Shown: piece by piece, positions 1 through 10,573 of the stretch
Layout of the letters: each line of letters opens with the position of its first letter
How positions within the stretch are numbered: position 1 is the stretch's first letter
Assembly: GCA_946965045.2 (NCBI GenBank)
Contig: OX337234.1
Location: 744,001 to 808,000, forward strand
Origin: Epithemia pelagica
Taxonomy: Eukaryota > Bacillariophyta > Bacillariophyceae > Surirellales > Surirellaceae
Reading direction: 5' to 3'
DNA length: 64,000 nt
Position numbers and translations under genes: made by a program
The notes under the pieces: model-generated
The model's input: only the letters and a program-made list of their open reading frames with translations
Databases searched by the model: none
Told to the model about the DNA's origin: nothing

Positions 1-92
1 AGATTGTTGAGTCTCCACCAGGTCCATCTAACAACGACACCCAACATCAGGGTTTGATTGTTGCATCTCAACGACAAAGAAGGAAGACCACC

Positions 93-3000
93 ATGAGTGA
101 CGAGACTCCTACTCCTCCACCCGGTATCGATTACCGCCCCGATCCGCCGAAGATTGGCGGACTGGTCCGAAGCAAGAAGGACGAATGGGTGGCCTGGACT
201 GGAGGAAAACCCACGTACAAGTGGGATGGGTTAGAGGTAAAGGCGACAGAACCACTGCGAACGATGCAGATACGTACCCTGACAGACAAGAAATACTACG
301 ATCGTATCTCCGGGCCTGACGAAAAGTACAGCAAGAAGACCGGTGATTTTAGCCGTCTCCAGGATGAAATCAAGCAGCACTTGATTAAACACGGCATGGA
401 TTCAATCGCATACCTCCCCAATCCTCATGATCCCAAAGACATGTTGTTCATTGTAATCGAGCACCCAAAATATACGATGAGCAAGGTGAAGGAATTGATG
501 AAGACGCAGATTGTGAGTTATGACAAATACGACAGAAACAACGACGTCAGTGCCCAGGACTACTTACTGGACTGTTTGGAAAAGTCCTTTAGGCACGAAG
601 TTGAGGACCAGAGTCGGGAAGTGACGTGCTTCCCCGAGCTCTTCATGGTCCTTGTCACCATCGTGACACATGATTCCCCGCAGCACTGGGAACAAGTGAA
701 GCACGAGATGCGAGCTCTTGTGCCTCACAAGTACCCTGGCCACGATATTATGGCGTTGACTAAAGATTTTTCGGAAAAAGCGCGACCGTTGATCGCAGCT
801 GGACAGTACGACCACACTCTGACTGGGAACCTCCTAGCTAACATCCTCAAGACTGAATGGCCTGACACGCCTAAGTTCGACCTACTTACTCTGAACAAGC
901 GTGTCAATGACGGTATTATCCATATTCGGTTTCTAGATCGCTCTATCGGAGACAGTCATATGAAGAAAGAGCGTCTTTTGTACACAGATGTTATCGAAGA
1001 GGCGAACAAGAAGTACCTAATCTGTGTCAAGGAAGGTGAATGGTCACCTAAACGAAGTTCTCCTGATTCTAAATCCGTCCCCTCGTCGTTCACCGCTAAC
1101 AAGGCTACAGTTTCGAAGACTAAGAAGAAACGGCATTCTATTATGACTCAAGCTAGTCTTAATGCACTCATTCAGACACTTCGAAACCCGCCGGGTTCCA
1201 ATCCGACTCCAAGCAATGGACCAAACACCCAGCCTGGCTCCAATCACCGCGACAGGAAGGGAAAGCCGATTCACAAGCGTAACAACACTCGCGTTGATCG
1301 ATCGCAGGCTCACCCTTGGAAGAAGATCCCTCCTGCTCCTGGTGCACCTGAGCAGCAGACGATCCAGGGTCAGCGGTGGTTCTGGTGTGGTGTTTGTACC
1401 CGTTGGAACACCTCTCACACCACGGCAAACCATATTGTTGGGTATAAAAAGTCTCCTGGCGACAAGGACAAAGCAAAACCTCGGAATGCCACCCATGCGA
1501 AGAAACTTGAACTCGAAGTATCCGCTTGGCAGACCGAATTCGATCTCGACCAACTTGATCCTCCTGCCTTGCCCGTCGCTGCTTTACCCGACTGTATGTC
1601 CCTTGCCTCTGTGGATTGTTGCGAAGCTCTGATGAATGATGATGATGATTGTTGCGATTCGGTTGATTGTTGCAAGGACACCGTCGACCACTACGTCTTC
1701 TTCACCATTTGGGACATGTCACCATCCGATGACAGCTCGTCCATGGACTGCAGTTCCGATGATGACACTGACCGGACACCGCCTATTCCGTTTGACGAAT
1801 TGCGCCGCATCCTGTCACCCAACAACAATGAACCAACCGCCACCAATCACAACGATAGCGACCACAAGGATGACGACAATGAACCATGCACTTGCAACAC
1901 AGAAACAAAAGAAAAGAAAACAAGCACAAATAATGAAACAGTCTCGATCTGTCGACCTCACAAGGACGATGACAACTCCACTGAAAGTGAAGACAACGAA
2001 GATGAGTATGCTGATATGCCACCACTTGTGGCACAAAAACTCACACCAGTTGTGGCAAACAAAGACTTACCGAGTTCGGCAAGTAACAAGGAAGAAGAAC
2101 AAGAAAAGAAAAAGGGAAAGTTGAGTGGATCGCATGCCAAGACACTGTACTTCGACAGGTGGGACGACATCGATATGTGGTACGGCAGTGACCACAGTCC
2201 CACAGACCAACGTACCTTCTCTAGCGTTGAAGCCAACGCAGCTGTGCACGACAAAAGCTTCGACAGCACCAAGATCAAGCAGGAGGACGAACAGGATAGT
2301 GATGAGAATGCTGGTGGTTTGGACACAACCATGGATACACAAGAAGGATCGCTTATCAGCCATGACAACAGCAGCGACCTTACCCACCTCAAGAACCTGC
2401 AAGAAGGACTCCTGGACGACTCGAAGCCGCCAGCTCTTCGGCGACCCGAGATCTCACCGGTGACGAACCCGACGCCATTGCGCCATGACCAATTCCCGAC
2501 TCCTGCCACTGAAGCTCTCGAGCAGTGGACTCGAGGTTTTGTACCTCAGCCACGTCCACGTGATCCACGCATCTCCATCGAGCAAGAAGCCAACACAGCA
2601 AAAAGAGACGGAATGAGGTACGAAAGGGCGCAGTACACGGTGTACGCTCTTCGACATCAAGAACCAGAACTTACCGTGGCTGTCGCCTACCAGCGAGTCA
2701 AGGACGAAGAATGGTTCGTGGGATGGTTCATTGATGGAACCAGAATCCCGAACCATCCGAATCCAGCTCCCGTCTGGCCCGAGATGAGTGTGCACTCAAC
2801 TCCTCTTCCTTGCCTTCTTCGCTCTCGAATCATGGAGCACCGACCCATTGACCAGAAATATGATCAATTTGTCTCGTTCTTGAATCAGAGTAACGCCACG
2901 CCTTCTCCCGTGAATATTTCCGATCCACCGCCCGTCGATCTACATTCAAGAAGCACAGCGTGTGAGACCTTGGAAAACATGGCTGATGAATCTGTCTCAT

Positions 3001-5318
3001 CCACCTCTTTCGTCGACAACAGTCAACTTGGTGCACTGTACGTACCAACAGATACCAGCGAAACCGACGACGACTCTAGGACCAAAAAGCGCAGCGAAGA
3101 TCCATTTGCAAAATACTATGCCTGTGCTGCAATGGTGGATCTCGACGACACCACAAACTTGCAAGGAGACGATGCTGCAGAAAATGAAGCCGAACTGGCT
3201 CGCCATCCTGACACCATGGATGAGCTGATCACAAGTGCGGCCGACCACTTATGGTTTTTGTATGCTGAGTATTCCCATGCAGCTGACCCGGGACTCAAAG
3301 ATCTTTTGACTCTTCGGATTCAAAATACCCGTCGCATGATTCGCGACATGTGGTATTTTATTCTTGAGTGCGAACAAACACCAGGATCGCCCTACGAACA
3401 TGCGGGATTGAGTCTCGTACATGATGTAGCCTATGAACTGACGAAATGTGGACCAATTTCACCACCGTGGTACAACTTGGATCGCCCCTGTCTTACGGTC
3501 ACTCCCGATCGAGTCTCTTCTAATGACTCCATCTCTACTGTAACTGTTGACCAAGACAGGTCCTATCCTACAGATGACCACGCGAAGGTTTATATGGCTG
3601 CCTTTGACATGTCATACACCGAGTCAACCCGCCGTGGTCGCCCTTACGTGACTCCGCCACGCGCTCCCGCGCCTGTCGACACTACTGTTGACTCAAGATC
3701 CCTGAGCCGTCACATGTTACGTGCTAGCTTCATCACGTTGGTTGTGGTGGTACCCAGTGTCCTCTATCTTCTGCCATCACCCCAACCCTCCACCTATGCA
3801 ACTACAGTCTTCACAGACGGAATGGCCTCTCTCATGTCTAGCTTTGGCTACTACTGGATGGGAACCAAGACTTTATTTTATGGACTATGGGCTTTGCTCT
3901 GGAGCGTTTTGGCCCATCCATCATGCCAACCTGCCTTCTTTTCTTGGCTTTCCTGCTGGATTGTTGTTTTGATCTTGCTTCCCAAGACCATTTCACCCGT
4001 GACAGGCCATCCTTCTCCTTTGTTCAACTCCACATCGACACCTTCCGTCCACCATTTCCGTGCCACTCTCCATCCGGTACCTCCGCCCTCTTCTACCTTA
4101 TCATCTGGTGGATTGTGGAGTGCGGTGAGCAATGGACTGGCCTATGCAATGAGCCGCCGTTTCCCGCTCATTTACATCCGTTTGATTGTTGGGTCGTTTT
4201 GTAAGTTGTTGCATCTGGACTCTTTTGGGTCCACTCACGCTGCTCCTCCGTGTGCACCAGTCAGTACCCGTCCGAAAAGAGGGAAGAACACTGCATTCCC
4301 TTTGAATCACCCTCGTGTCAAGCGAAAGCCGTCGTTTCGATCCGTGACTTCTTCACCGGCACACAAACGAGCAATCCCTCTCCGTCGTCGCGCAACTCCG
4401 TACAACAACAACAACAACAACAACAACTCAGCACGTACCAGGTTTAATCCACCCATGGGAACCCGCAGCTCTGTGATTCCCACGAATAGCTACCAGCGCT
4501 TCCATTACAACAACCGAACCTCGTTCACGACGCCCAATCGTCGTAACAGAAACACCGATAACCACTCACCCACTCGAAGTGAAGCCTTGAGGAGCAACCG
4601 ACAGTCATCAACCCCAAGACAAGTCTTTGGTTTGACTGCATACCTTGAGGAACTCCGCTCCCTCAACGCCTTTCAAGTCTTGGGGAACACACGCAACTAC
4701 GACTCATGGAGGTACATCACTCCTGCTGGCTTGGAAGCGTGCCTTCAGGATCCAATGGCCTTGAGGAGCGCAATGCCGAATGACGCGTCTTATCCCATCA
4801 TCTGGGATAGTGGCGCCAGCATCTCCATCACCAACAACGAAAAAGACTTCGTGGGCAAGATCGAACCACTACCAAACTTCAAGGTGAAAGGCATTGCCAA
4901 TCGCATGAAAGCGATTGGCCGCGGAGAGGTCTTGTGGAGCATCCTTGATTCTTCTGGGAACATCCGACAACTTCGAATTCCTGCTTTCCTGGTACCCAAG
5001 ACAAGTGTCAGACTGTTATCGACACAGAGTTTGCTTCAGACGTATGACGGCGAAAAGATTGTGCAAGACGGTAAAACATTGGTACTCACCGGTTTACCAG
5101 AAGACACAACACGAACACAAGTCACTGTCGTTGTGAATCCGCAAAACAATCTCCCAATGTCGTACGGTTACAACCATGACGAAGTAACCAAGAGTTCGCA
5201 TGCTCTCAACACAATCGTCAACGAAACATCAGAACAAAACAAGAATCTTAGTGAGACACAGAAGGAACTGCGTGTCAATATGGAAAACAAAAGAGACGTC
5301 CATCACCTGGAACCTTGA
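93..5318 (+). CDS. Copia-1 Gag and protease polyprotein with long insert
   Basis: Start chosen at the ATG at 93, which has an ACCACCATG context; the frame is also open upstream. About 1,741 residues. Residues 1-400 are the Gag-like part. A zinc-knuckle-like motif C-x2-C-x6-H-x4-H lies near residues 431-446. Residues about 500-1200 are acidic, disordered and low in complexity. Residues about 1208-1374 contain four hydrophobic stretches (near 1210-1230, 1250-1277, 1282-1300 and 1357-1374) that could be membrane segments. An (AAC)n run encodes poly-Asn. The retropepsin motif D-S-G-A has its aspartate at residue 1572. The final residues, after about 5265, are read out of the original pol frame because of the deletion. 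Function of the long insert is unknown; nothing in it resembles a known envelope protein to me. Confidence 0.8.
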   Translation: MSDETPTPPPGIDYRPDPPKIGGLVRSKKDEWVAWTGGKPTYKWDGLEVKATEPLRTMQIRTLTDKKYYDRISGPDEKYSKKTGDFSRLQDEIKQHLIKHGMDSIAYLPNPHDPKDMLFIVIEHPKYTMSKVKELMKTQIVSYDKYDRNNDVSAQDYLLDCLEKSFRHEVEDQSREVTCFPELFMVLVTIVTHDSPQHWEQVKHEMRALVPHKYPGHDIMALTKDFSEKARPLIAAGQYDHTLTGNLLANILKTEWPDTPKFDLLTLNKRVNDGIIHIRFLDRSIGDSHMKKERLLYTDVIEEANKKYLICVKEGEWSPKRSSPDSKSVPSSFTANKATVSKTKKKRHSIMTQASLNALIQTLRNPPGSNPTPSNGPNTQPGSNHRDRKGKPIHKRNNTRVDRSQAHPWKKIPPAPGAPEQQTIQGQRWFWCGVCTRWNTSHTTANHIVGYKKSPGDKDKAKPRNATHAKKLELEVSAWQTEFDLDQLDPPALPVAALPDCMSLASVDCCEALMNDDDDCCDSVDCCKDTVDHYVFFTIWDMSPSDDSSSMDCSSDDDTDRTPPIPFDELRRILSPNNNEPTATNHNDSDHKDDDNEPCTCNTETKEKKTSTNNETVSICRPHKDDDNSTESEDNEDEYADMPPLVAQKLTPVVANKDLPSSASNKEEEQEKKKGKLSGSHAKTLYFDRWDDIDMWYGSDHSPTDQRTFSSVEANAAVHDKSFDSTKIKQEDEQDSDENAGGLDTTMDTQEGSLISHDNSSDLTHLKNLQEGLLDDSKPPALRRPEISPVTNPTPLRHDQFPTPATEALEQWTRGFVPQPRPRDPRISIEQEANTAKRDGMRYERAQYTVYALRHQEPELTVAVAYQRVKDEEWFVGWFIDGTRIPNHPNPAPVWPEMSVHSTPLPCLLRSRIMEHRPIDQKYDQFVSFLNQSNATPSPVNISDPPPVDLHSRSTACETLENMADESVSSTSFVDNSQLGALYVPTDTSETDDDSRTKKRSEDPFAKYYACAAMVDLDDTTNLQGDDAAENEAELARHPDTMDELITSAADHLWFLYAEYSHAADPGLKDLLTLRIQNTRRMIRDMWYFILECEQTPGSPYEHAGLSLVHDVAYELTKCGPISPPWYNLDRPCLTVTPDRVSSNDSISTVTVDQDRSYPTDDHAKVYMAAFDMSYTESTRRGRPYVTPPRAPAPVDTTVDSRSLSRHMLRASFITLVVVVPSVLYLLPSPQPSTYATTVFTDGMASLMSSFGYYWMGTKTLFYGLWALLWSVLAHPSCQPAFFSWLSCWIVVLILLPKTISPVTGHPSPLFNSTSTPSVHHFRATLHPVPPPSSTLSSGGLWSAVSNGLAYAMSRRFPLIYIRLIVGSFCKLLHLDSFGSTHAAPPCAPVSTRPKRGKNTAFPLNHPRVKRKPSFRSVTSSPAHKRAIPLRRRATPYNNNNNNNNSARTRFNPPMGTRSSVIPTNSYQRFHYNNRTSFTTPNRRNRNTDNHSPTRSEALRSNRQSSTPRQVFGLTAYLEELRSLNAFQVLGNTRNYDSWRYITPAGLEACLQDPMALRSAMPNDASYPIIWDSGASISITNNEKDFVGKIEPLPNFKVKGIANRMKAIGRGEVLWSILDSSGNIRQLRIPAFLVPKTSVRLLSTQSLLQTYDGEKIVQDGKTLVLTGLPEDTTRTQVTVVVNPQNNLPMSYGYNHDEVTKSSHALNTIVNETSEQNKNLSETQKELRVNMENKRDVHHLEP
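4402..4428 (+). repeat. (AAC)n microsatellite inside Copia-1
   Basis: About nine AAC/CAA units in frame, encoding a poly-asparagine run between the hydrophobic region and the protease. Confidence 0.9.
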
Positions 5319-8300
5319 GTTCCATTGTAAAAGACAGACGGGGAATAACAAAAGCCGGAAATCTTTACCCTGGTCAGTGTGTAAGCGTAGATCACTTTGT
5401 ATGCTCCACTAAAGGACGCTTATTTACATCCCGAGACAAGTCAAAATCTTCCGACCTGTACATGGGCGGCGCAATCTTTGTAGACCACGCTTCGGGGTAC
5501 ACCTGGATTGGGTTCCAGAGTCATCTAAACACCCATGAGACCCTACGAGTAAAAGACTCATTCGAACTTTTCTGTAGAGATGTGGGAGTTGTGCCCCTAC
5601 AGTATCTAACTGACAATGGCTCTGCCTTTACATCGGCTAAATATACGGAGTCCCTACAAAATTTTGCACAAACTTATCGATTTGCGGGAGTTGGGGCACA
5701 TCACCATGCCGGTATAGCCGAACGTGCAATACAAACCATTATGTCTATAGCAAGAACGATGATGCTACACGCGGCCATACAATGGCCCGAAATGGCTGAT
5801 CCTTCTCTATGGCCAATGGCAGTCGCACATGCAACTTTCTTAAGTAACCATGTCCCAAGCCTCGACACGGGCATAAGTCCCCATGACTTGTTTACACGAA
5901 CAAGATGGGAGCAACGGAAATTCCATGACTTACATGTGTGGGGTTGTCCCGTCTATGTATTGGACAAAGCCATGGCTGACGGTAAGAAGCTTCCACGATG
6001 GAAGCCCCGCTCCACGCGAGGAATTCTCATGGGCCTAAGTACCCGTCATGCTACAACTGTACCACTGGTACTCAACCCCAATACGGGGTATATTACCCCT
6101 CAATTCCACGTTGTCTTCGACGACTGGTTTAGTACAATTGCCACATCCGTTGAAGACCTTCCTGACCTTACCAGTCACGAATGGGACCGACTTTTTGGTG
6201 ACTCACACTACCAATACATTGAGGACGATGATGATCTAGACTATGAGTCTCCAGCTCCACATGATGTTCTACATCATTCCGACTTTGGCAACAAACAGAC
6301 CACCGTAACTCGATCTATTGAGACTCACGACCCCCCTTCCGTCCTCCCTAGTCATTCTAACTCTCCTGGTATCTACCCTCTTAATACTCCTGGCTCTGCT
6401 CCAGGCGAGAAACCGGTGCCGTTGTCAGAGGGAGTAACCCCTCTTTCTCCATCGACGCCCCTTTCTCAGAGGGAAACAGTCCGTACCACTCCTACCAAAC
6501 TACCTACTATCGCAGAGCAACCTTCTCCTATGACCCCTTCTTTGCCTGCACCCCCTTCTTTCGAGCCATCCACTCCTCAGAGGGAGCAACCACAATCACC
6601 TCGCATCCCTACTCCAGCTCCCACACCTGGTCCCACTATGGTGTCTAGGCGTTCCGGACGAACTATTCGACCGCCCAAACGCTATGTGCAAGACCTATGT
6701 AGTTTCCCAGCCTCTGTCCAGTCTAGTGACCTTCTCTCCATGATGAAAGCTTCCATATCAGATCCTGACACCCTCAGTTATGATGAAGCTATGCGAGATA
6801 AGGATCTCACCAAGTGGCAGGCTGCAGCCAGCAAAGAAATCCGAGAACTAGAAGAAAAGGGAACATGGGTAGAGGTGCAGCAGAGTGAAGCAACCACGCG
6901 AATTTTACCCGGTACCTGGGTGTTTAAACGCAAAAGAACCCCTGACGGAGAAATTTCCAAGTTCAAAGCACGATATTGCGTCCGCGGTGACCTCCAGGAG
7001 TCAGAGCAAGAGAACTATTCCCCTGTAGTCAACTGGAGTACTATTCGCATTGTACTCACTCTCAGTCTGATTCTAGGATGGGAACTTGCATGCATTGACT
7101 TCAATAATGCCTTTGTGCAAGCCACTTTGAATGAACCCGTATGGATCCATCTGCCTAGAGGATTTCGATCATCGTTAAAAGGAACTACATGCCTTAGGTT
7201 GGTCAAAAGCCTCTATGGATTGTCATCGGCACCTAGACTGTGGTATGACCACCTAATACAGGCCCTCAAGGAAGACGGATTCCAAATGAGTAAACACGAC
7301 CAATGTTTACTGTACAAGGAAAACATAATCATCTTTCTATGGGTAGACGACTGTGGAGTGTGCGCACCTACAATTACCTTAATTGACGAACTAGTTGAAC
7401 GATTGAAGAAAAAGGGCTTATCACTGGAAAAAGAAGGAAATTTCACCAATTATTTGGGGATCAACTTTGTCCGAGATGAAAAGACCAATTCGATCACCAT
7501 GACTCAAAAGGGACTTATCAACAAGGTAATTGACGCTACCAATATGCAGGACTGCAACCCGAATTGGACCCCTGCTACACAATTAGCATTGGGAAGCGAT
7601 CCTGATGGGGAACCCATGAAAGAGAAATGGCAATACAGCTCTATCGTGGGAATGTTACTGTACCTTGCAACTAACACCCGACCAGATATAGCCTTCGCTG
7701 TGAGCCAAGTAGCACGATTCAACTCTAATCCGAAGAAATCACATGCGGCAGCAGTGAAAACTATAGTGCGCTATCTAGCACGCACCAAGGATAAAGGAAC
7801 CATCTTTACGCCAACTAAAGATTTCAAGCTAGATTGCTATGTAGATGCCGATTTCGCAGGACTACATGGAAGGGAGCCTCAAGACAACCCAGTAAGTGCT
7901 AAGTCCAGGACTGGTTACATTCTTAGCTTTTGTGGGTGTCCTCTTATTTGGCGGTCGCAGCTACAATCATCAGTTGCACTAAGTACCCTCCAAGCCGAGT
8001 ACCACGCTCTCTCCCAAGCCATGCGAAGTGTGATAGCTACAAGACGCGTGATAGAGGAACTTCTAGCAAACCTAGACCTGCCATTTGAGAAGCCGACCAT
8101 CTTCTCTGAAGTATTTGAAGACAATACAGGTGCCTTCTATCTTGCAACTAAGCAAAGATTGACACCTAGGACAAAACACTTCAACACGTACTTACACTTC
8201 TTCTGGGAACATGTAGGTGATCACCCAGGCGGAGTGAAGGTAAGCATGGTAGGAACCGAGGAACAAAGGGCAGATTATTTCACCAAGTGCCAAACTCGGG

Positions 8301-8341
8301 AACTCTTCGAAAAGTGCCGTAAGCTCAATCAAGGATGGTAA
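5255..8341 (+). pseudogene. Copia-1 integrase, reverse transcriptase, RNase H
   Basis: This frame is -1 relative to Gag-protease and opens after a stop at 5252-5254. Its first ATG lies well inside the integrase. It begins with the tail of the HHCC zinc finger (a Cys followed by QYGKQ), then the integrase core with D near 5391, D at 5612 and E at 5720, about 35 residues between the last two. A proline-rich linker follows, then the RVT_2 reverse transcriptase with W-V-D-D instead of Y-V-D-D (about 7340), and a Copia RNase H with VDADFAG, ALSTLQAE and EDN motifs, ending in TAA at 8339-8341. The first three zinc ligands of the HHCC finger are missing. Gag-protease and pol overlap by about 60 nt. 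I read this as a deletion with frameshift, not as programmed frameshifting. Confidence 0.85.
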
Positions 8342-8380
8342 ACTGAGTCTACGGCATGTCGTAATTCCCCAATCACTCCA

Positions 8381-8390
8381 TGAGAGGGAG
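8381..8390 (+). other. Polypurine tract of Copia-1
   Basis: TGAGAGGGAG lies 40 nt after the pol stop codon. Copia-2 in this window has GAGAGGGAG directly before its 3' LTR, so this is the expected plus-strand primer site. Confidence 0.7.
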
Positions 8391-9145
8391 AGTTAAAGTA
8401 CGGCTAGCTATAGACCTAGAACTACCTTTCGAAGAACAACACCTAGACTCTATGAGAGTACACGTCTACCATGACATAGCTGTGCCATCTGTCCTGCAAG
8501 CTTGTGCGAACACGTGCGTGGACGGCTGACGAAGCTGTGCCCATGTATGTGACATGTCCGAGCCTGCGGCACAATGTTCCCTCTCTGAATAACCCTGGTG
8601 TTTTGTGATACACATTTACATATGCCCACTACTATCTACGACAGGCAAAAGCCGGACGAGCTCCACTCGGAAGCAAAGTCCAGGCTATGTCTCACCTAAA
8701 ACATACACGTCTCCAACTTACAACAAGATTCACCAAAGGATCATGGATACTTGGTTCAAGCCAATAGTTCCGCCTCTATCCCTCACAGTTTGAGTATATG
8801 GAACAGGTTCTATGCACTAAGAGAACAGGTTCCATTAGTCCCTAAACGTAGAGCGTCTGTAGCGCCTTACCTAGAAGTCAAAGATGTTTCTTCACCGGGC
8901 CCAACGATTCGGGAAAAGTAAACTCTTTATGACTGAAAGGAAGTAATGAAAGAGCAATCATGAGAAACAAACACTTTCGATAGAATAAGCTCACTTCTTA
9001 TAAAAACCTGAAAGTTGTAAGCAACCTTTAGGAAGGAGTCAACCATACTAACCTAGTGCAAGGTGAGGGCCCCATCGTGTACCGAGTGAACTGGTTGACT
9101 ACAGAAGTTCAGAGCACTAACCATCACGTCTTACGTTAGTTTTCT
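8391..9145 (+). repeat. Presumed 3' LTR of Copia-1, right end not found
   Basis: The sequence after the purine tract starts AGTTAAAG rather than the expected TGTTA, so the terminal dinucleotide may be mutated. The partner 5' LTR is not in the window, so the right border cannot be set. A short direct repeat based on GAACAGGTTC occurs near 8800-8835. I see no gene here. Confidence 0.4.
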
Positions 9146-9163
9146 ACATACATTAAGTTGCTA

Positions 9164-10573
9164 CTAGGTACGAAGCGATGTACCTGGTCCTGCATAAATG
9201 GTAAAGTAGCCCTTTGGGAACTCTTGTACATGAGACTCCTCTTGCTGCTCCGATTGCCCCGTATGGGTATCCACTTGTTCAGAAGGACCGAAACTGGGAC
9301 TCCAGCGGGTCAAAGACCCCAAGATAGCCTCTTCTTCAAATCTGATCAGCTCGCGTGGACTAAAACAAACAGTTTCCCTGATTCCATAGAGATCTTCAAT
9401 TCCCATAGATTCCAAAGTGGCGAGGCTCACGACAAAGAATGGCTTGTGTTCCCAGGAGTTTTGGATGAGAAACTCTAAATCTCCATTCACGAGGCGAACG
9501 CCCACGACAAGAACGGAATGGTTGGGGGTGAGAAACTGTGTGGACGGGCCAGCTTGCCACGGCGCGCGAAACAGCAGCTCGTCGCTGTGGACAAGCTCTT
9601 GTGTCACCTTCAATGCCTCAATCATAAGTGCACCGTTTGTCTGGAGCGCATATGAGAAAAAGCTAAAGACCACACGTCCGGTGGCAGGGAAAATTGCAAA
9701 ATCGCGGGTGACCTTTTTCCCGGGATTCTGGTCCTGCAGCAGTCTTTTGACATGAGGCTCTAAATGGCCACAGTCGCCACGAAAGATATTGGAAAAGATC
9801 TCTTCGGGGGAGAATCTGTTTCGCATGTAGCGACAAACATTGACATGTTTGTAATTTGGCTCTTCCCCTTCAACATCATACAAGACGCTAGTACTTTTCT
9901 TTCTTCGTTGAAGTTCTTGAAGTTCGCCCAAGTAGTAAATGGCGTTCGCCACCACGACAGCGTAGCAGATCGTTGAGTCTTCTTGTTGGTATCGTAGAAA
10001 GGGTTTGACACCTACATCAAAAATGGTTACCTTCGTTTCGGTTTTTTCGCTACCCCATTCTGGATGGCGTTCAAGAAAGTCTGCAAATTTCGAATGACCA
10101 GAATCACCGCAGTCTTCTTCGTCGCCCCCCTTCCGGACAAAGGCATCAAGTCTCTTTCCAAATGCTGACTCGGGATCCATTACAGCTTCGATGAGATTTT
10201 GGATGTTACAGTTTGGGTCTTTTCGAATTAGTTCGTGCTGCTTTTTGATCAAGAGAAAGGCCGCCTTGATCTTTTCGATTTCGTTGAGTGTGTTCCATTC
10301 ATGGTGGTTAGCAAGAGAATTCCATTCGGCTGCTATTTCGTCAATAGGACGCTCCGATAACGTTGCTTGGGGTGGCGCATATTGGTTCTGCTCAAAGAGG
10401 TCTCGCACCGTCTTAAGTGGAGTCGTTCGAAAGCGATTATTTTCCAACAGTTCTTCGTCCTTGTCAGCTTCGGTGGACGCCGTTGCAACTTGTCGCGTGG
10501 GAAAGAGATTCTCACCATTGCTGGAGTCCATATACTCAGCAGTCTCGTGATTGTTGGTGGCTTCTTGACTCAT
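9164..10573 (-). CDS. Papain-like cysteine peptidase, dispersed copy A
   Basis: 469 residues, single exon, ATG at 10571-10573. The C-terminal half has the papain (clan CA, C1-like) signature: an oxyanion-type Gln six residues before a catalytic Cys203 in DSTICYA, His352 in the NHSVLVVG block and Asn372 in IQNSW. The first 180 residues are polar and helical and could act as a propeptide or a separate domain; they do not show the ERFNIN pattern I would look for. No signal peptide is evident, so a cytosolic or nuclear location is likely. Overall sequence is closer to copy B (27838-29250) than to the array copies. It lies about 17 kb from the array with only its own upstream block, so it is a dispersed duplicate. 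Peptidase activity is inferred from motifs only. Confidence 0.75.
   Translation of the reverse strand: MSQEATNNHETAEYMDSSNGENLFPTRQVATASTEADKDEELLENNRFRTTPLKTVRDLFEQNQYAPPQATLSERPIDEIAAEWNSLANHHEWNTLNEIEKIKAAFLLIKKQHELIRKDPNCNIQNLIEAVMDPESAFGKRLDAFVRKGGDEEDCGDSGHSKFADFLERHPEWGSEKTETKVTIFDVGVKPFLRYQQEDSTICYAVVVANAIYYLGELQELQRRKKSTSVLYDVEGEEPNYKHVNVCRYMRNRFSPEEIFSNIFRGDCGHLEPHVKRLLQDQNPGKKVTRDFAIFPATGRVVFSFFSYALQTNGALMIEALKVTQELVHSDELLFRAPWQAGPSTQFLTPNHSVLVVGVRLVNGDLEFLIQNSWEHKPFFVVSLATLESMGIEDLYGIRETVCFSPRELIRFEEEAILGSLTRWSPSFGPSEQVDTHTGQSEQQEESHVQEFPKGYFTIYAGPGTSLRT

Larger units (their letters stand above)
1..8390 (+). mobile_element. Copia-1: Ty1/Copia retrotransposon, internal region
   Basis: The order Gag, protease, integrase, reverse transcriptase, RNase H on the plus strand is the Copia order. 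The internal region is about 8.3 kb, long for Copia, because about 1,100 residues lie between the Gag zinc knuckle and the protease. The 5' LTR and primer binding site must lie left of base 1. A purine-rich tract at 8381-8390 marks the end of the internal region. An internal deletion near 5265-5275 removes most of the integrase zinc finger and shifts pol out of frame, so this copy should not move on its own. Confidence 0.9.

Noticed and set aside
3714-4215. Envelope gene making Copia-1 an endogenous retrovirus
   Set aside because: The hydrophobic region is inside the Gag-protease frame, upstream of protease, with no signal peptide or fusion-protein features; the element order is Copia.
5255-5318. 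Programmed -1 frameshift between Gag-protease and pol of Copia-1
   Set aside because: No slippery heptamer in the right phase was found and the integrase zinc finger is missing at exactly this point, so a deletion explains the overlap better.
8391-9145. Exact right border of the Copia-1 3' LTR
   Set aside because: The 5' LTR is outside the window, so no paired end could be compared; no clear CA end with target duplication was found.
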